Position numbers and translations under genes: made by a program. The notes under the pieces were generated by a model that had not been told where the DNA came from, did not search any database, and saw only the letters and a program-made list of their open reading frames with translations. Below, in pieces: positions 29,581 through 38,988 of a stretch of DNA of 43,019 bases (position 1 is its first letter; every line of letters begins with the position of its first letter). The stretch lies in assembly GCA_018065305.1 (NCBI GenBank), contig JAGHTO010000002.1, positions 1 to 43,019 on the forward strand, read 5' to 3'. The DNA comes from Candidatus Cacconaster scatequi (lineage in GTDB: Bacteria > Bacteroidota > Bacteroidia > Bacteroidales > UBA932).

Positions 29581-31074
29581 ATGTTTTCATTTCTGATCAG
29601 CCTTGTCGCACTTATCGTCGGCTACATCTTCTATGGCCGTCTGGTAGAGAAGTGTTTCGTTCCCGATTCATCCAATCCCACCCCCGCCATAATCAAAAAA
29701 GATGGTGTGGACTATGTTCCGATGCCTGCCTGGAAGGTATTTATGATACAGTTCCTCAACATCGCAGGAACAGGGCCTGTCTTCGGAGCCATAATGGGGG
29801 CCAAATTCGGGCCAGCCTGTTACCTTTGGATTGTTCTGGGAAGTATTTTTGCGGGAGGTGTCCACGATTATCTGAGCGGGATGCTTTCCATCCGCCACAA
29901 AGGTGCGGTAGCTCCCGACATCGTAGGCCACTATCTGGGCCGGGGATCAAAGACAACGATGCTTGTCTTCTCAATGGTACTTCTTCTGCTTGTCGGAGTG
30001 GTGTTCGTTTACAGCCCCGCTCTTATTCTCGGGGACATCGCCGGTTTCATGGAGACGGAGAAACTTTCCATAATGAGTTGGGTGCTGATCATTTTCCTTT
30101 ACTACATTTTTGCGACAATCCTCCCGATAGACAAACTGATCGGACGTCTTTACCCCATATTTGCATTCGCCCTGCTGTTTATGGCCGCAAGCCTGTGCGT
30201 CTGCCTTGTCATAAAATGGCCCTCAATCCCGGAATTCTGGGACGGGCTGCAGAACAGAGGCCCCTCTGTCGGGCTTGAGGGCCAGCCGATATATCCCTGC
30301 CTCTTCATAACCGTTGCGTGCGGAGCTATCAGCGGATTCCACTCCACCCAAAGTCCCTTGATGGCACGTTGCCTTCAGAATGAAAAACAAGGGCGTCCGG
30401 TATTCTACGGAGCAATGATAACGGAAGGCGTTGTCGCCCTTATCTGGGCAGCCGTTTCCTCATATTTCTTCTTTGACGGAGGAATGCAGGCTCTGGGTGC
30501 CGATTCCAGTCAGGCTCCGGAAGTCGTTTCATCGGTAGCAAAAGGATGGCTCGGTGTCGTCGGAGGTCTTCTGGCCATAATCGGTGTGGTGGTAGCCCCC
30601 ATCACCAGCGGAGACACGGCCTTCCGCTGCGCCCGACTGATTATTGCAGATTTCATTCATCTTGACCAGAAAAGCAAGAGAAACAGGTTCATTATTGCCA
30701 TCCCGCTGTTTGCCGCAGCCTCACTGCTTCTATGGTACAACATTGCTGACGAGCAGGGATTCAATACGATATGGCGATATTTCGGCCTTGCCAACCAGGC
30801 CCTGGCCGCTTTCGTATTATGGACGATGACCGCATTCCTGAGCAGGAAAAGCCCACGCAGGCTATATTATATGATAACACTCATCCCCGCCTGCTTCATG
30901 ACTTCGGTTTGCGCGACATACATCTGTGTCGACAAATGGGGACTGAACCTCTCCAACGAACTGATACCGCGTGTCGGAATAGGAATTTTCATCACCTTCT
31001 TCATCCTCTACTATTTTGCAAGAAGTGGAGGTCGTCCGTCATATGCCCCGGAACAGAAGGAAAATCGCCGTTAA
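29581..31074 (+). CDS. cstA: Carbon starvation protein CstA family transporter (short form)
   Basis: Inner-membrane protein of 497 residues with about 12-14 hydrophobic helices. CstA landmarks include QFLNIAGTGPVFGAIMGAKFG, GGVHDYLSGMLSIRHKG and TVACGAISGFHSTQSPLMA. Members take up peptides or pyruvate in other bacteria; the short Bacteroidota form is not characterised as far as I know. The gene starts just after the tRNA-Val terminator with no promoter box between. It overlaps the 3' end of the convergent VanZ-like gene by 36 bases. Confidence 0.92.
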   Translation: MFSFLISLVALIVGYIFYGRLVEKCFVPDSSNPTPAIIKKDGVDYVPMPAWKVFMIQFLNIAGTGPVFGAIMGAKFGPACYLWIVLGSIFAGGVHDYLSGMLSIRHKGAVAPDIVGHYLGRGSKTTMLVFSMVLLLLVGVVFVYSPALILGDIAGFMETEKLSIMSWVLIIFLYYIFATILPIDKLIGRLYPIFAFALLFMAASLCVCLVIKWPSIPEFWDGLQNRGPSVGLEGQPIYPCLFITVACGAISGFHSTQSPLMARCLQNEKQGRPVFYGAMITEGVVALIWAAVSSYFFFDGGMQALGADSSQAPEVVSSVAKGWLGVVGGLLAIIGVVVAPITSGDTAFRCARLIIADFIHLDQKSKRNRFIIAIPLFAAASLLLWYNIADEQGFNTIWRYFGLANQALAAFVLWTMTAFLSRKSPRRLYYMITLIPACFMTSVCATYICVDKWGLNLSNELIPRVGIGIFITFFILYYFARSGGRPSYAPEQKENRR

Positions 31075-31410
31075 CAGACCTCCGGTCGCAATTGCCGCCA
31101 TATTGGCGACAAGATCCCATATATCAGTCATGCGGTAGTCTGTCAGAAAACTTTGGAGCAGCTCGATTGAGGTGGCGACCACTATGCCGGCAATAAGGGA
31201 AAATGAGAGAATCCGCCAGGGTTTCTTCCGGGAAAACGCCAACGTGCAGAATATGGGAAACGGCAGAAACATCCCGAAATGAGCGCACTTGTCAATCGGT
31301 ATACCCCACAGAAATTTCGGCAGTTCCTCGTCAACCGATATACGGCCGAAACAAAGATAAATCACCGTCAGGAAATAGAGGACAAAAACAATGCAACTGA
31401 ACTTTTTCAT
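31039..31410 (-). CDS. VanZ-like small membrane protein
   Basis: A 123-residue membrane protein with about four helices: CIVFVLYFLTVIYLCFG, CAHFGMFLPFPIFCTLAF, ILSFSLIAGIVVATSIELLQ and a C-terminal ATGGLLTAIFLLF. The VanZ-family core is KCAHFGMF with ATSIELLQSFLTDYRMTDIWDLVANMAA. The family includes the teicoplanin-resistance accessory protein VanZ, but most members have no known role, and nothing here points to resistance. The start overlaps the HAD gene stop (ATGA), so the two are coupled. Confidence 0.85.
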   Translation of the reverse strand: MKKFSCIVFVLYFLTVIYLCFGRISVDEELPKFLWGIPIDKCAHFGMFLPFPIFCTLAFSRKKPWRILSFSLIAGIVVATSIELLQSFLTDYRMTDIWDLVANMAAIATGGLLTAIFLLFRGI

Positions 31411-32264
31411 ATCCGGCTCTTTCTATTGGAACGCTGAAGCCGGAAGAAATCGTATTCCGCCCTTATCTTGCCGATAACAGTCGTCACAACGTTGTATATC
31501 TCCCCTCCCTCACGGTAATCGGCCTTGCAGGCAAAATTCACGCGGTCCTGCTTCAACAACTTGCGGGCCTGCTCCTCCTTGTCAGCCCTTTCAGGATTGA
31601 ACACGGCAATGGAGTTACCCCCGAACATCTTGACAATCTTCATACAGGGCACATCCGTCTCCCCGTCCCCGAAATATATCATATGGGAAAACGGTATCGG
31701 TTTGCTGTCATCCTCAAGGCTCGCGTTGACCTGGACATTATCCGCGATGTCCATTATTCCCTTGGAAATCTTGAACAGGAACTGGGTCTTTCCCGTATAA
31801 TCCACTGCGACTGCCGGCCAAACCGCCTTCTTGTCCTCTCCGTACCAGAAAGAACAGGCGAAAATCTTCTTGAATTCACCGGCAATGGGAGTCCCCTCGA
31901 TCAGTTCCGTCTGCCCGGAAGAGTTGATGTAGTGCTCAATCTCGACTCCGTGTTCCTTCCCATATCTGTTGATCAGGGAAAACCACTCCATAACACCCTC
32001 AAAAAGCGGAATGTGTTTTCCGAACGAGACGAAAGACTCTCTGGTCAGATCTATATTGTTCTTTCTGGCCTCATCAATCATCAGTTTCATATATGCAAGG
32101 ATTCCGCTCACCTCCTGACCTCCGGGGGCCTTGTTGCTGGCCTCCCAAAACTCCGCCGGAGTCTTCCCGATAGCCTGAATGAATCCGAATTCCTGCATGT
32201 TGCCGGGAGACAAAGTCCCGTCAAAATCATAAATCAGCGCAATTGTAGGTTTGTCCTTAATCAT
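31407..32264 (-). CDS. HAD-superfamily phosphatase
   Basis: Cytosolic haloacid-dehalogenase-type hydrolase of 285 residues. The ATG at 32264 is chosen because motif I follows at once: Asp13 and Asp15 in IYDFDGTLSPGN. Motif II is probably HYINSSGQTELIEG, and motif IV is IYFGDGETDVPCMKIV. The cap looks like the phosphoserine-phosphatase-like group. Substrate unknown. First gene of a two-gene operon with the VanZ-like protein; its leader of about 80 bases contains an 8-base-pair hairpin (32302-32323). Confidence 0.85.
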   Translation of the reverse strand: MIKDKPTIALIYDFDGTLSPGNMQEFGFIQAIGKTPAEFWEASNKAPGGQEVSGILAYMKLMIDEARKNNIDLTRESFVSFGKHIPLFEGVMEWFSLINRYGKEHGVEIEHYINSSGQTELIEGTPIAGEFKKIFACSFWYGEDKKAVWPAVAVDYTGKTQFLFKISKGIMDIADNVQVNASLEDDSKPIPFSHMIYFGDGETDVPCMKIVKMFGGNSIAVFNPERADKEEQARKLLKQDRVNFACKADYREGGEIYNVVTTVIGKIRAEYDFFRLQRSNRKSRI

Positions 32265-32301
32265 AACTTCACCCCTTATTTCGGGATTTTGGCACAATAA
32301 T

Positions 32302-32323
32302 CCGGTTTTTATCCCAAAACCGG
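32302..32323 (-). promoter_or_regulatory. Leader hairpin of the HAD-VanZ operon
   Basis: CCGGTTTT (32302-32309) and AAAACCGG (32316-32323) form a perfect 8-base-pair stem with a 6-base loop, within the likely 5' leader of the minus-strand operon. Role unknown. Confidence 0.4.
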
Positions 32324-32348
32324 CCTCGTCACACCTTTTATTTCCCTG

Positions 32349-32372
32349 CAAAGATACTCAATTCTATTTTTG
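32349..32372. promoter_or_regulatory. Divergent promoters, HAD operon and acyl-CoA synthetase
   Basis: TATCTTTG on the minus strand (32349-32356) and TATTTTTG on the plus strand (32365-32372) are both perfect TAnnTTTG boxes, 8 bases apart and pointing away from each other. Their -33 regions must therefore overlap the opposite -7 region or lie beyond it. Confidence 0.6.
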
Positions 32373-32391
32373 TATATATAACCAATCTGCA

Positions 32392-34041
32392 ATGGACTAC
32401 AAAAACTTCCTGACCTACATCCAGGACGGCATCCGGAACAACTGGAACCGCGAGGCGATGACCGACATCGGAGGAGAGACAATCACATACGCCATCCTCG
32501 CCGAAAGAATCGAGAAGATACATATATTATTTGAGCGCGCAGGTATAAAACCTCAGGACAAAGTGTGCATCTACGCCAAGAATTGCGTCAACTGGGGTGT
32601 GGCTTTTCTCGGGGCCTCCACATATGAGGCGACGGCCGTCCCTCTTCTGAGCGACTTCACGCCGGAAAGTGCCTCCCATCTCACTGGTCACTCGGACAGC
32701 GTCGTCCTTTTCACGGACTCTGCACGATTCAGCAAGATGGACCTATCAAAAATGCCGAAACTCAAGATTGTTTTGGACATCAAGGACTTCAGTCCCCTTT
32801 TCAACACCCTCGGAGATGATTTCGCCAGTGCTGTCGAGAACATTGACGCCCTTTTTCTGGACAAGTTCTTCGCGTTCGGTCCGAAAGACATAAACTACCC
32901 CTGTGACAACTTTGACAAGATTGCCCTGATAAACTATACTTCCGGGACCTCAAGCGATCCCAAGGGGGTGATGCTTTCATATCGGAACGTCAGTTCCAAT
33001 ATGGAATTCGGTCATTGGGCCGTCCGCAACACACCTGAAGACTGCATTGTGTCGATGCTGCCTCTGGCCCATATGTACGGGATGATATGGGAATTCCTCT
33101 ATCAGCTGCACGGGGGAAGCCATATATTCTTCCTTGGCAAGGTCCCGTCTCCAAAAGTACTGCTGAACTCGTTTGCAAGAGTCAAGCCTTATATGGTGAT
33201 TACCGTTCCGCTGGTGATTGAGAAAATCTTCAAGAACTCGATATTTCCGGTTGTCAAGAAGCCGTATATGAAAGCGTTACTCAACATTCCCATCGTCGCG
33301 CATATCATCAAGAAACGGATAAGGGCCAAACTGATGGATGCATTCGGAGGGAACTTGCAGTATATGTTCATCGGCGGGGCAGCGATAACAAAGGAGGTGG
33401 AAGACTGGATGAAGGCTCTGAAGATGCCTTACAGCGTGGGATACGGAATGACCGAATGCGCCCCTCTGATAGGATACAGCGACTGGCGGACCTATAAAAA
33501 AGGTTCCTGCGGCAGAGTCGTGGACAGGCTGGAAATACGTGTGGATTCCGAGGATCCGGAGCATATCGTTGGAGAGCTTCAGGTTCGTGGAGACAATGTA
33601 ATGGTGGGATATTTCAAGAACGAGGAGGCGACAAAAGCAAGCTTCACGGAGGACGGATGGATGAAAACCGGGGATCTCGGCCTGATTGATGAAAACGGGA
33701 ACATCTACATCAAGGGACGTTCAAAGAATATGATTCTCTCGGCAAACGGACAGAACATCTATCCCGAGGAGATCGAAGACAAACTCAACAACCAGCCCTA
33801 TATTGTGGAATCCGTCGTAGTTGAAAGGGACAAGAAAATCGTGGCCCTCGTATATCCCGACTATGACAGAGTCTCCCAGGAATCTCTTGATGACAATGCT
33901 CTTGCCCGGCTGATGGACAGCAACAGGATAAATCTCAACCTGCTGCTCCCGAAGTACAGCCAGATTGCAAGAATCGAACTGAGGAAGGAGGAATTCGAGA
34001 AAACCCCCAAACGTTCGATAAAGAGATTCAAATACAAATAG
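32392..34041 (+). CDS. AMP-dependent long-chain acyl-CoA synthetase
   Basis: Activates fatty acids (or related acids) to acyl-CoA through an acyl-AMP intermediate. The 549-residue protein has the ANL-family core: P-loop INYTSGTSSDPKGVMLSY, the YGMTECAPLIGY motif, and GWMKTGDLGLIDENGNIYIKGRSKNMI with NGQNIYPEEIED near the end. The ATG at 32392 lies 19 bases after a -7 box; a longer in-frame reading upstream would overlap the divergent promoter and the HAD leader. Chain length preference cannot be read. Confidence 0.92.
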   Translation: MDYKNFLTYIQDGIRNNWNREAMTDIGGETITYAILAERIEKIHILFERAGIKPQDKVCIYAKNCVNWGVAFLGASTYEATAVPLLSDFTPESASHLTGHSDSVVLFTDSARFSKMDLSKMPKLKIVLDIKDFSPLFNTLGDDFASAVENIDALFLDKFFAFGPKDINYPCDNFDKIALINYTSGTSSDPKGVMLSYRNVSSNMEFGHWAVRNTPEDCIVSMLPLAHMYGMIWEFLYQLHGGSHIFFLGKVPSPKVLLNSFARVKPYMVITVPLVIEKIFKNSIFPVVKKPYMKALLNIPIVAHIIKKRIRAKLMDAFGGNLQYMFIGGAAITKEVEDWMKALKMPYSVGYGMTECAPLIGYSDWRTYKKGSCGRVVDRLEIRVDSEDPEHIVGELQVRGDNVMVGYFKNEEATKASFTEDGWMKTGDLGLIDENGNIYIKGRSKNMILSANGQNIYPEEIEDKLNNQPYIVESVVVERDKKIVALVYPDYDRVSQESLDDNALARLMDSNRINLNLLLPKYSQIARIELRKEEFEKTPKRSIKRFKYK

Positions 34042-34063
34042 GAAGCTGTCAGACCGACGAATC

Positions 34064-34093
34064 TGCCATTTTGTCGCTTTGTCCGGGATGGTA
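34064..34093 (+). promoter_or_regulatory. Chaperone-type composite element upstream of htpG
   Basis: TGCCA-TTT-TGTCG (34064-34076), then 12 bases, then TGGTA (34089-34093), the same layout as upstream of dnaK and grpE. TATCTTTT overlaps its right end and is one base off a -7 box. The element lies about 48-77 bases before the htpG ATG. Confidence 0.6.
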
Positions 34094-34140
34094 TCTTTTT
34101 TGATTTTCCCTCCCGCAGAATCTAAAAACGACAAAATATT

Positions 34141-36003
34141 ATGGCAAAAGGAAAAATTGGTGTAACAACGGAGAACATTTTCCCTGTTATCAAGGAATTC
34201 TTATACTCTGACCACGATATCTTCATCCGTGAACTTGTGGCGAACGCCGTCGATGCCACCCAGAAACTGAAGGCGCTCAGTGGCACGGGCGAAGTCAGCG
34301 GAGAACTCGGAGACCTCACCATCCACGTCGACGTGGACAAGGACAAGAAGACAATAAAGATTACCGACTGCGGTATCGGAATGACCGAAGATGAGGTTGA
34401 CAGATACATCAACCAGATTGCCTTCTCCTCCGCCGGCGAATTTCTGGACAAGTACAAGGACAAGGCGGGCAATATCATAGGTCACTTCGGACTGGGCTTC
34501 TACTCAGCTTTTATGGTATCAGAGAAGGTCACCATCGAAACCCTCTCATACAAGGAGGGTTCCGAAGCTGTCAAATGGAGCTGCAACGGAGACCCTGACT
34601 TCACAATGACGAAAAGCAAGAAGTCCACGCGAGGCACCGTCATCACCCTCCATCTTGACGGCGACAGCACCGAATTCGCCGAAGAGTCGAAGATTGGAGC
34701 CCTTCTCAACAAATACTGCAAATTCATGCCGGTTCCCATCGCAATGGGTATGCAGAAGGAGTGGAAAGACGGCAAATATGTGGACACCGACAAGGAGAAC
34801 ATAATCAACGACACTGAGCCGCTGTGGACGCGCAAACCCTCAGAGCTGAAGGACGAGAACTATCTGACCTTCTACAACAAATTGTACCCGATGCAGGAAG
34901 ACCCCCTCTTCCATATCCATCTCAACGTGGATTATCCCTTCAACCTGACTGGAATCCTCTATTTCCCAAAAATCAAGAACCAGGTCGAAATCTCGCGCAA
35001 CAAGATTCAGCTCTTCTGCAACCAGATGTTCGTGACCGACAGTGTGGAGAACATCGTGCCCGAGTTCCTGACACTTCTTCACGGAGTAATCGATTCCCCC
35101 GACATTCCGCTCAACGTCTCGCGCAGCTATCTTCAGGAAGATGCAAACGTCAAGAAAATCTCGACATACATCACGAAGAAGGTCGCCGACAGGCTTGAGG
35201 AAATTGCGAAGAACAATGCTTCCGAATTCGAGAGCAAGTGGGACAATCTGAAACTCTTCATCGAATACGGAATGATTACGGACGAGAAGTTCTGCGAGAA
35301 GGCGCTCAAGTTCGCCCTGCTCAAGAACACTGAAGGCAAATTCTTCAAGGTTGAAGATTACCGCAAGGCGATTGAGGAGAACCAGAAGGACAAGGACGGA
35401 AAGACCGTCTTCCTGTACTGCACCGATGCCACGGCACAATACAAATATGTGGAGGCGGCAAAATCCAAGGGTTATGACGTGCTTGTTTTCGACTGCCCTC
35501 TCGATGCCCATTACATAGGTCTGCTTGAGTCAAAGACAAAGGACAGTATCTTCAAGAGAGTGGATTCGGATGCGGCGGACAGGCTGATTGCCAAGGAAGA
35601 GGCGTCCAAATACGAAATCTCCGAGGAGGACTCCAAGAAAGTGACTTCAGTGTTTGAAGAGATTCTTCCCAAGGAGTACAAATACACCGTAACTGTCGAG
35701 AATCTCGGTCAGAGCGAGGCTCCGGTAGTCATCACGCAGAGTGAGTTTATGCGCCGATACCGCGATATGGCGGCCCTCGGAGGCGGGATGAATTTCTATG
35801 GGGAGATGCCTGAGTCCTACAACATCACCGTCAATGCGCAAAGTCCGATAATCGCAAAGATTGCGGGTGATGCCGGAATCGCTTCCGTAACTGCCGACAA
35901 CAAACTTCTCAAACAGGTGGTGGATCTGGCCCTGCTCTCCAACAATATGCTGAAAGGCAAGGCCCTCGCCGACTTCATCAAACGAAGCGAAGAACTGCTG
36001 TAG
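34141..36003 (+). CDS. htpG: Chaperone HtpG (Hsp90)
   Basis: ATP-dependent chaperone of 620 residues, typical for bacterial Hsp90. The GHKL ATP site is intact: ELVANAVDATQKL, ITDCGIGMTEDEV and GHFGLGFYSAFMVSEKV. The middle domain contains YPFNLTGILYFPKI and DIPLNVSRSYLQED. It lacks a signal peptide. It has its own promoter with the shared chaperone element and converges on the grpE-dnaJ-M23 operon. Confidence 0.97.
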   Translation: MAKGKIGVTTENIFPVIKEFLYSDHDIFIRELVANAVDATQKLKALSGTGEVSGELGDLTIHVDVDKDKKTIKITDCGIGMTEDEVDRYINQIAFSSAGEFLDKYKDKAGNIIGHFGLGFYSAFMVSEKVTIETLSYKEGSEAVKWSCNGDPDFTMTKSKKSTRGTVITLHLDGDSTEFAEESKIGALLNKYCKFMPVPIAMGMQKEWKDGKYVDTDKENIINDTEPLWTRKPSELKDENYLTFYNKLYPMQEDPLFHIHLNVDYPFNLTGILYFPKIKNQVEISRNKIQLFCNQMFVTDSVENIVPEFLTLLHGVIDSPDIPLNVSRSYLQEDANVKKISTYITKKVADRLEEIAKNNASEFESKWDNLKLFIEYGMITDEKFCEKALKFALLKNTEGKFFKVEDYRKAIEENQKDKDGKTVFLYCTDATAQYKYVEAAKSKGYDVLVFDCPLDAHYIGLLESKTKDSIFKRVDSDAADRLIAKEEASKYEISEEDSKKVTSVFEEILPKEYKYTVTVENLGQSEAPVVITQSEFMRRYRDMAALGGGMNFYGEMPESYNITVNAQSPIIAKIAGDAGIASVTADNKLLKQVVDLALLSNNMLKGKALADFIKRSEELL

Positions 36004-36189
36004 CGCATTGGGTATATGCTGGCAGGCAACTTTGGCTCCCGAAGAGGGAGGGGACCCACCCGACAATACGGGGCGCTGCCCCGAAACCCCGCCGCTTCGG
36101 GCATCTATTCCGCAGGCTTACCCTGCCAGCCCTCCGCTAACGCCTGATGGCGTTTCGATTAAGCGCGGCCGCGAACAAAGAAAGCGGAA
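36004..36189. repeat. GC-rich structured intergenic element
   Basis: 186 bases between the convergent htpG and M23 genes. It contains GCTGGCAGG (36018-36026) complementary to CCTGCCAGC (36122-36130), enclosing a small hairpin CGGGGC-gct-GCCCCG (36069-36083). A second hairpin AACGCC-tgat-GGCGTT follows (36139-36154), then a CCGC...GCGG pair. Base content and hairpin density differ from flanking intergenic DNA. It may be a dispersed repeat, a structured RNA or a complex terminator. Confidence 0.45.
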
Positions 36190-37812
36190 TTACTGCGACA
36201 ATGTTCCGAAAAATTCGGAGACATTGCCGCAGTTGTCTTTTGCGGTTATTGTCAATCTGTGCTTTCCGCGGGAGATTGAACCGCGGTCGAGAATGGTGAG
36301 AACGCCTCTGTAGAACTTGAAAAGATGCCACTGTCCGTCTATCTCCAGAGAGACTTCGGAGACTCCGCTGCAGTCATCCTTGATTGTATAATTGCCACCC
36401 CTTCCTGAACTTATCTGCGGAGCCTGCGTGTCCACGGCCATGCAATACCGCCCGGGTCCGACCTTCGACCCGGCCCAGGAGAGACGTCCGACAGGTGACA
36501 CCGAGGCCAGAAAAGTCTTTGAAGCAAGACTGTCAGGCACGGAGGACTCTATCTCCAGAATCCCTCCCTTCATAAGCGCGGTACCGGGAGAAGAAATCTC
36601 CCACACATCGGAACAGGCCTCCTCAATTCTGTCGCGGGGAGTTATTTTCCTGAAAGAGAAAACGGCATTGTCGCAAAGAGCTCCCGACGGCAGGATATAT
36701 GTCATTCCCTCTTCTCGGACAATATTCGGAGCATACCACACGAACTCCCTTCTGATCGCCGTGGTGTCCATTGTGGGGAGAGGTTCCTTCGAATCTTCCC
36801 TGCGTACCTTGAAAGTCAGGGAGGAACTGTTGCCGCAGATATCCTTCACCTCAATCCTCAACTGATGGATGTCATAATCTTCCAACAGAATGATTCCGCC
36901 ATCCTCCACATCGGACTTGCACTGAAGCAAATTGCCCGGATCCATCCGGCTCTTGACCAGGTCAGGCCCTGAAACCCCCTGCTGGACAAGGCTCTTGATA
37001 TAGGGCCCTTCGGTGTACGACACGTCTCCTACGGTAAAGTTGAAAATTGTGCGTCCGTCCAGAATGACCTTGTAGTTCTCTATGGCCAGTTTCCCCGTCG
37101 TTCCGTTCTGAGTGTCGTATGCATCTATGGCTACGTAACTCTTATGAGGGAGAGATACGACGGATTTGTACCTTTCAGGATTTCTTATCGACGATATCTG
37201 TTTTGCAGAAGGCACCGCGGTCGAATCCAGACCATAGAAGGCAACTCTTCTGAACACAGGGGACATATTGTCCTCCGGGGAATAATACCCCATAGCGATG
37301 TAGTTCAGCGGGAGATCTTTCTCTGTATCCCTGACTTCCATATGGAGATGAGGACCGGCGGATGCACCGGTATTCCCCACCCTGCCGAAGACTTCTCCCT
37401 GCTTCAAGGGAAATTCGTCCGGCTCAAGCAAAAAATTTACAATGAAACTCTTCTGCGAATACTGTTCCTCCTTCACCCTTGCCGCAATGTCACTCCTGAA
37501 AGAGAGCATATGCCCATAAACGGAATATGTACCGTCCGGATGATTGATATAGACGGCATTCCCATATCCGGTGGGAGATACGCTTATTCTGGAGACATAT
37601 CCGCTTTTGATTGCGTGTATCGGGTCGCCTACTTTTCCTCCTACCCTCCAGTCAAGCCCCTGATGGAAATGATTGTGTCTCAATTCACCGTAATTGCCCG
37701 CAAATGACATCGGCAGGTCGATGGGCTTTATAGGTTTTTCCTGAGCAGGCAAGTCCTGACAGAGAAAAAGGGCGGCCATAACGGCAACGCCCCGGAGGAT
37801 GTATCTTTTCAT
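36190..37812 (-). CDS. Secreted M23-family metallopeptidase
   Basis: Probable peptidoglycan endopeptidase, 540 residues. The ATG at 37812 opens a signal peptide (ILRGVAVMAALFLCQDLPAQ). The LytM domain (about 35-165) is intact: His50/Asp54 in HNHFHQGLDW and His155/His157 in SAGPHLHMEV. About 375 further residues follow, with beta-rich segments (for example IRVEDG-type repeats such as LRIEVKDICGNSSSL and LTITAKDNCGNVSEF) that look like Ig-like or sandwich domains. The gene starts 2 bases after the dnaJ stop, so a cell-wall hydrolase is transcribed together with the Hsp70 co-chaperones. Confidence 0.9.
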   Translation of the reverse strand: MKRYILRGVAVMAALFLCQDLPAQEKPIKPIDLPMSFAGNYGELRHNHFHQGLDWRVGGKVGDPIHAIKSGYVSRISVSPTGYGNAVYINHPDGTYSVYGHMLSFRSDIAARVKEEQYSQKSFIVNFLLEPDEFPLKQGEVFGRVGNTGASAGPHLHMEVRDTEKDLPLNYIAMGYYSPEDNMSPVFRRVAFYGLDSTAVPSAKQISSIRNPERYKSVVSLPHKSYVAIDAYDTQNGTTGKLAIENYKVILDGRTIFNFTVGDVSYTEGPYIKSLVQQGVSGPDLVKSRMDPGNLLQCKSDVEDGGIILLEDYDIHQLRIEVKDICGNSSSLTFKVRREDSKEPLPTMDTTAIRREFVWYAPNIVREEGMTYILPSGALCDNAVFSFRKITPRDRIEEACSDVWEISSPGTALMKGGILEIESSVPDSLASKTFLASVSPVGRLSWAGSKVGPGRYCMAVDTQAPQISSGRGGNYTIKDDCSGVSEVSLEIDGQWHLFKFYRGVLTILDRGSISRGKHRLTITAKDNCGNVSEFFGTLSQ

Positions 37813-37814
37813 AT

Positions 37815-38978
37815 TCAACTGAACATTTTTCTAATCCGTTCAAAGAAATTCCGGTCCTCCTTCTCAGGAGCGGGAGCAAATGATGGAGAATTTTTGAACT
37901 TCTCGAAGAGAGCCCTCTCCTCCTTGTCCAGTTTCTTTGGAATCCATACTTGGACATAGACCAAAAGGTCACCTGACGTATATCCGTTCACGTCCATTAT
38001 ACCCTTTCCACGGATTCTGAGTACCTTGCCAGGCTGTGTGCCCGGCTCTATCTTGATTTTCAACTTGCCGTCGACGGAAGGAATCTCCGCAGTGCATCCC
38101 TGTATGGCATCCGGTACAGATATATACAATGTGTAGATAAGGTCGTTGCCGTCACGCTGGAGCAAAGCATCCTCCTCCTCTTCAATCACCACCAGAAGAT
38201 TTCCGTTGACGCCTCCGCTCTTTGCCGCATTGCCCTTGCCCTGTATGGTGAGCTGCATTCCTGACTGAACTCCTGCTGGAATCTTGAAAGTAATCTCCTC
38301 GGCCTGCTTCACAAGTCCGCTTCCGCTGCACTTTTTGCAGGGATTCGTTATTTTCTTCCCTTCTCCGCCGCAATAGGGACAGGGAGAGGAGGTCTGCATC
38401 TGGCCGAGAATCGTCTGGGTCACCTTGGTAACCATTCCCGTGCCGTGACAGTGGTCACAGGTTTTGATATCGGCTGAACTGACAGCGCCTTTCCCGTTGC
38501 AGTCGGGGCACTGGACAAGTTTGTTTATCTTAACTGTCTTCTCGACTCCGTGCGCTATCTCCGCAAGATTGAGCTTGACCTTTATGCGGATATCACTTCC
38601 TCTGGGTACGCGGCGCTGGGAGCGCCCGCCGCCGAATCCACCGAACCCGCTGAAGCCGCCGAATCCACCGAACCCGCCTCCGAAGATATCCCCGAACTGC
38701 GAGAATATGTCCTCCATTGAGAATCCGCCGGCATTGAATCCTCCCGCACCTCCCATACCTGCGTGGCCGAACTGGTCATAACGCGCCTTCTTCTGAGGGT
38801 CGGACAGGACATCATATGCCTCGGCGGCCTCCTTGAATTTCTCTTCGGCAACCTTGTCACCGGGATTCTTGTCCGGGTGGTACTGGATAGCCTTCTTGCG
38901 GTAGGCCTTCTTTATCTCGTCGGCACTGGCATTCTTGTCCACGCCAAGCACCTCGTAATAATCTCTTTTCTCTGCCAT
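37815..38978 (-). CDS. dnaJ: Co-chaperone DnaJ (Hsp40)
   Basis: Stimulates DnaK ATPase and delivers unfolded substrates. The 387-residue type I protein has a J domain with HPD ([10 protein letters not shown]) and a Gly/Phe-rich linker ([16 protein letters not shown]). Four CxxCxGxG zinc repeats follow ([32 protein letters not shown]), then the C-terminal substrate-binding domain. The ATG at 38978 ([13 protein letters not shown]) is preferred to a GTG seven codons upstream. It follows grpE by 10 bases. Confidence 0.97.
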   Translation of the reverse strand: MAEKRDYYEVLGVDKNASADEIKKAYRKKAIQYHPDKNPGDKVAEEKFKEAAEAYDVLSDPQKKARYDQFGHAGMGGAGGFNAGGFSMEDIFSQFGDIFGGGFGGFGGFSGFGGFGGGRSQRRVPRGSDIRIKVKLNLAEIAHGVEKTVKINKLVQCPDCNGKGAVSSADIKTCDHCHGTGMVTKVTQTILGQMQTSSPCPYCGGEGKKITNPCKKCSGSGLVKQAEEITFKIPAGVQSGMQLTIQGKGNAAKSGGVNGNLLVVIEEEEDALLQRDGNDLIYTLYISVPDAIQGCTAEIPSVDGKLKIKIEPGTQPGKVLRIRGKGIMDVNGYTSGDLLVYVQVWIPKKLDKEERALFEKFKNSPSFAPAPEKEDRNFFERIRKMFS

Positions 38979-38988
38979 AACTGTTTTT

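Noticed and set aside
36008-36313. 101-codon plus-strand frame across the GC-rich intergenic element
   Set aside because: It overlaps the end of the M23 gene on the other strand and its Pro/Arg-rich content reflects the base composition of the element.
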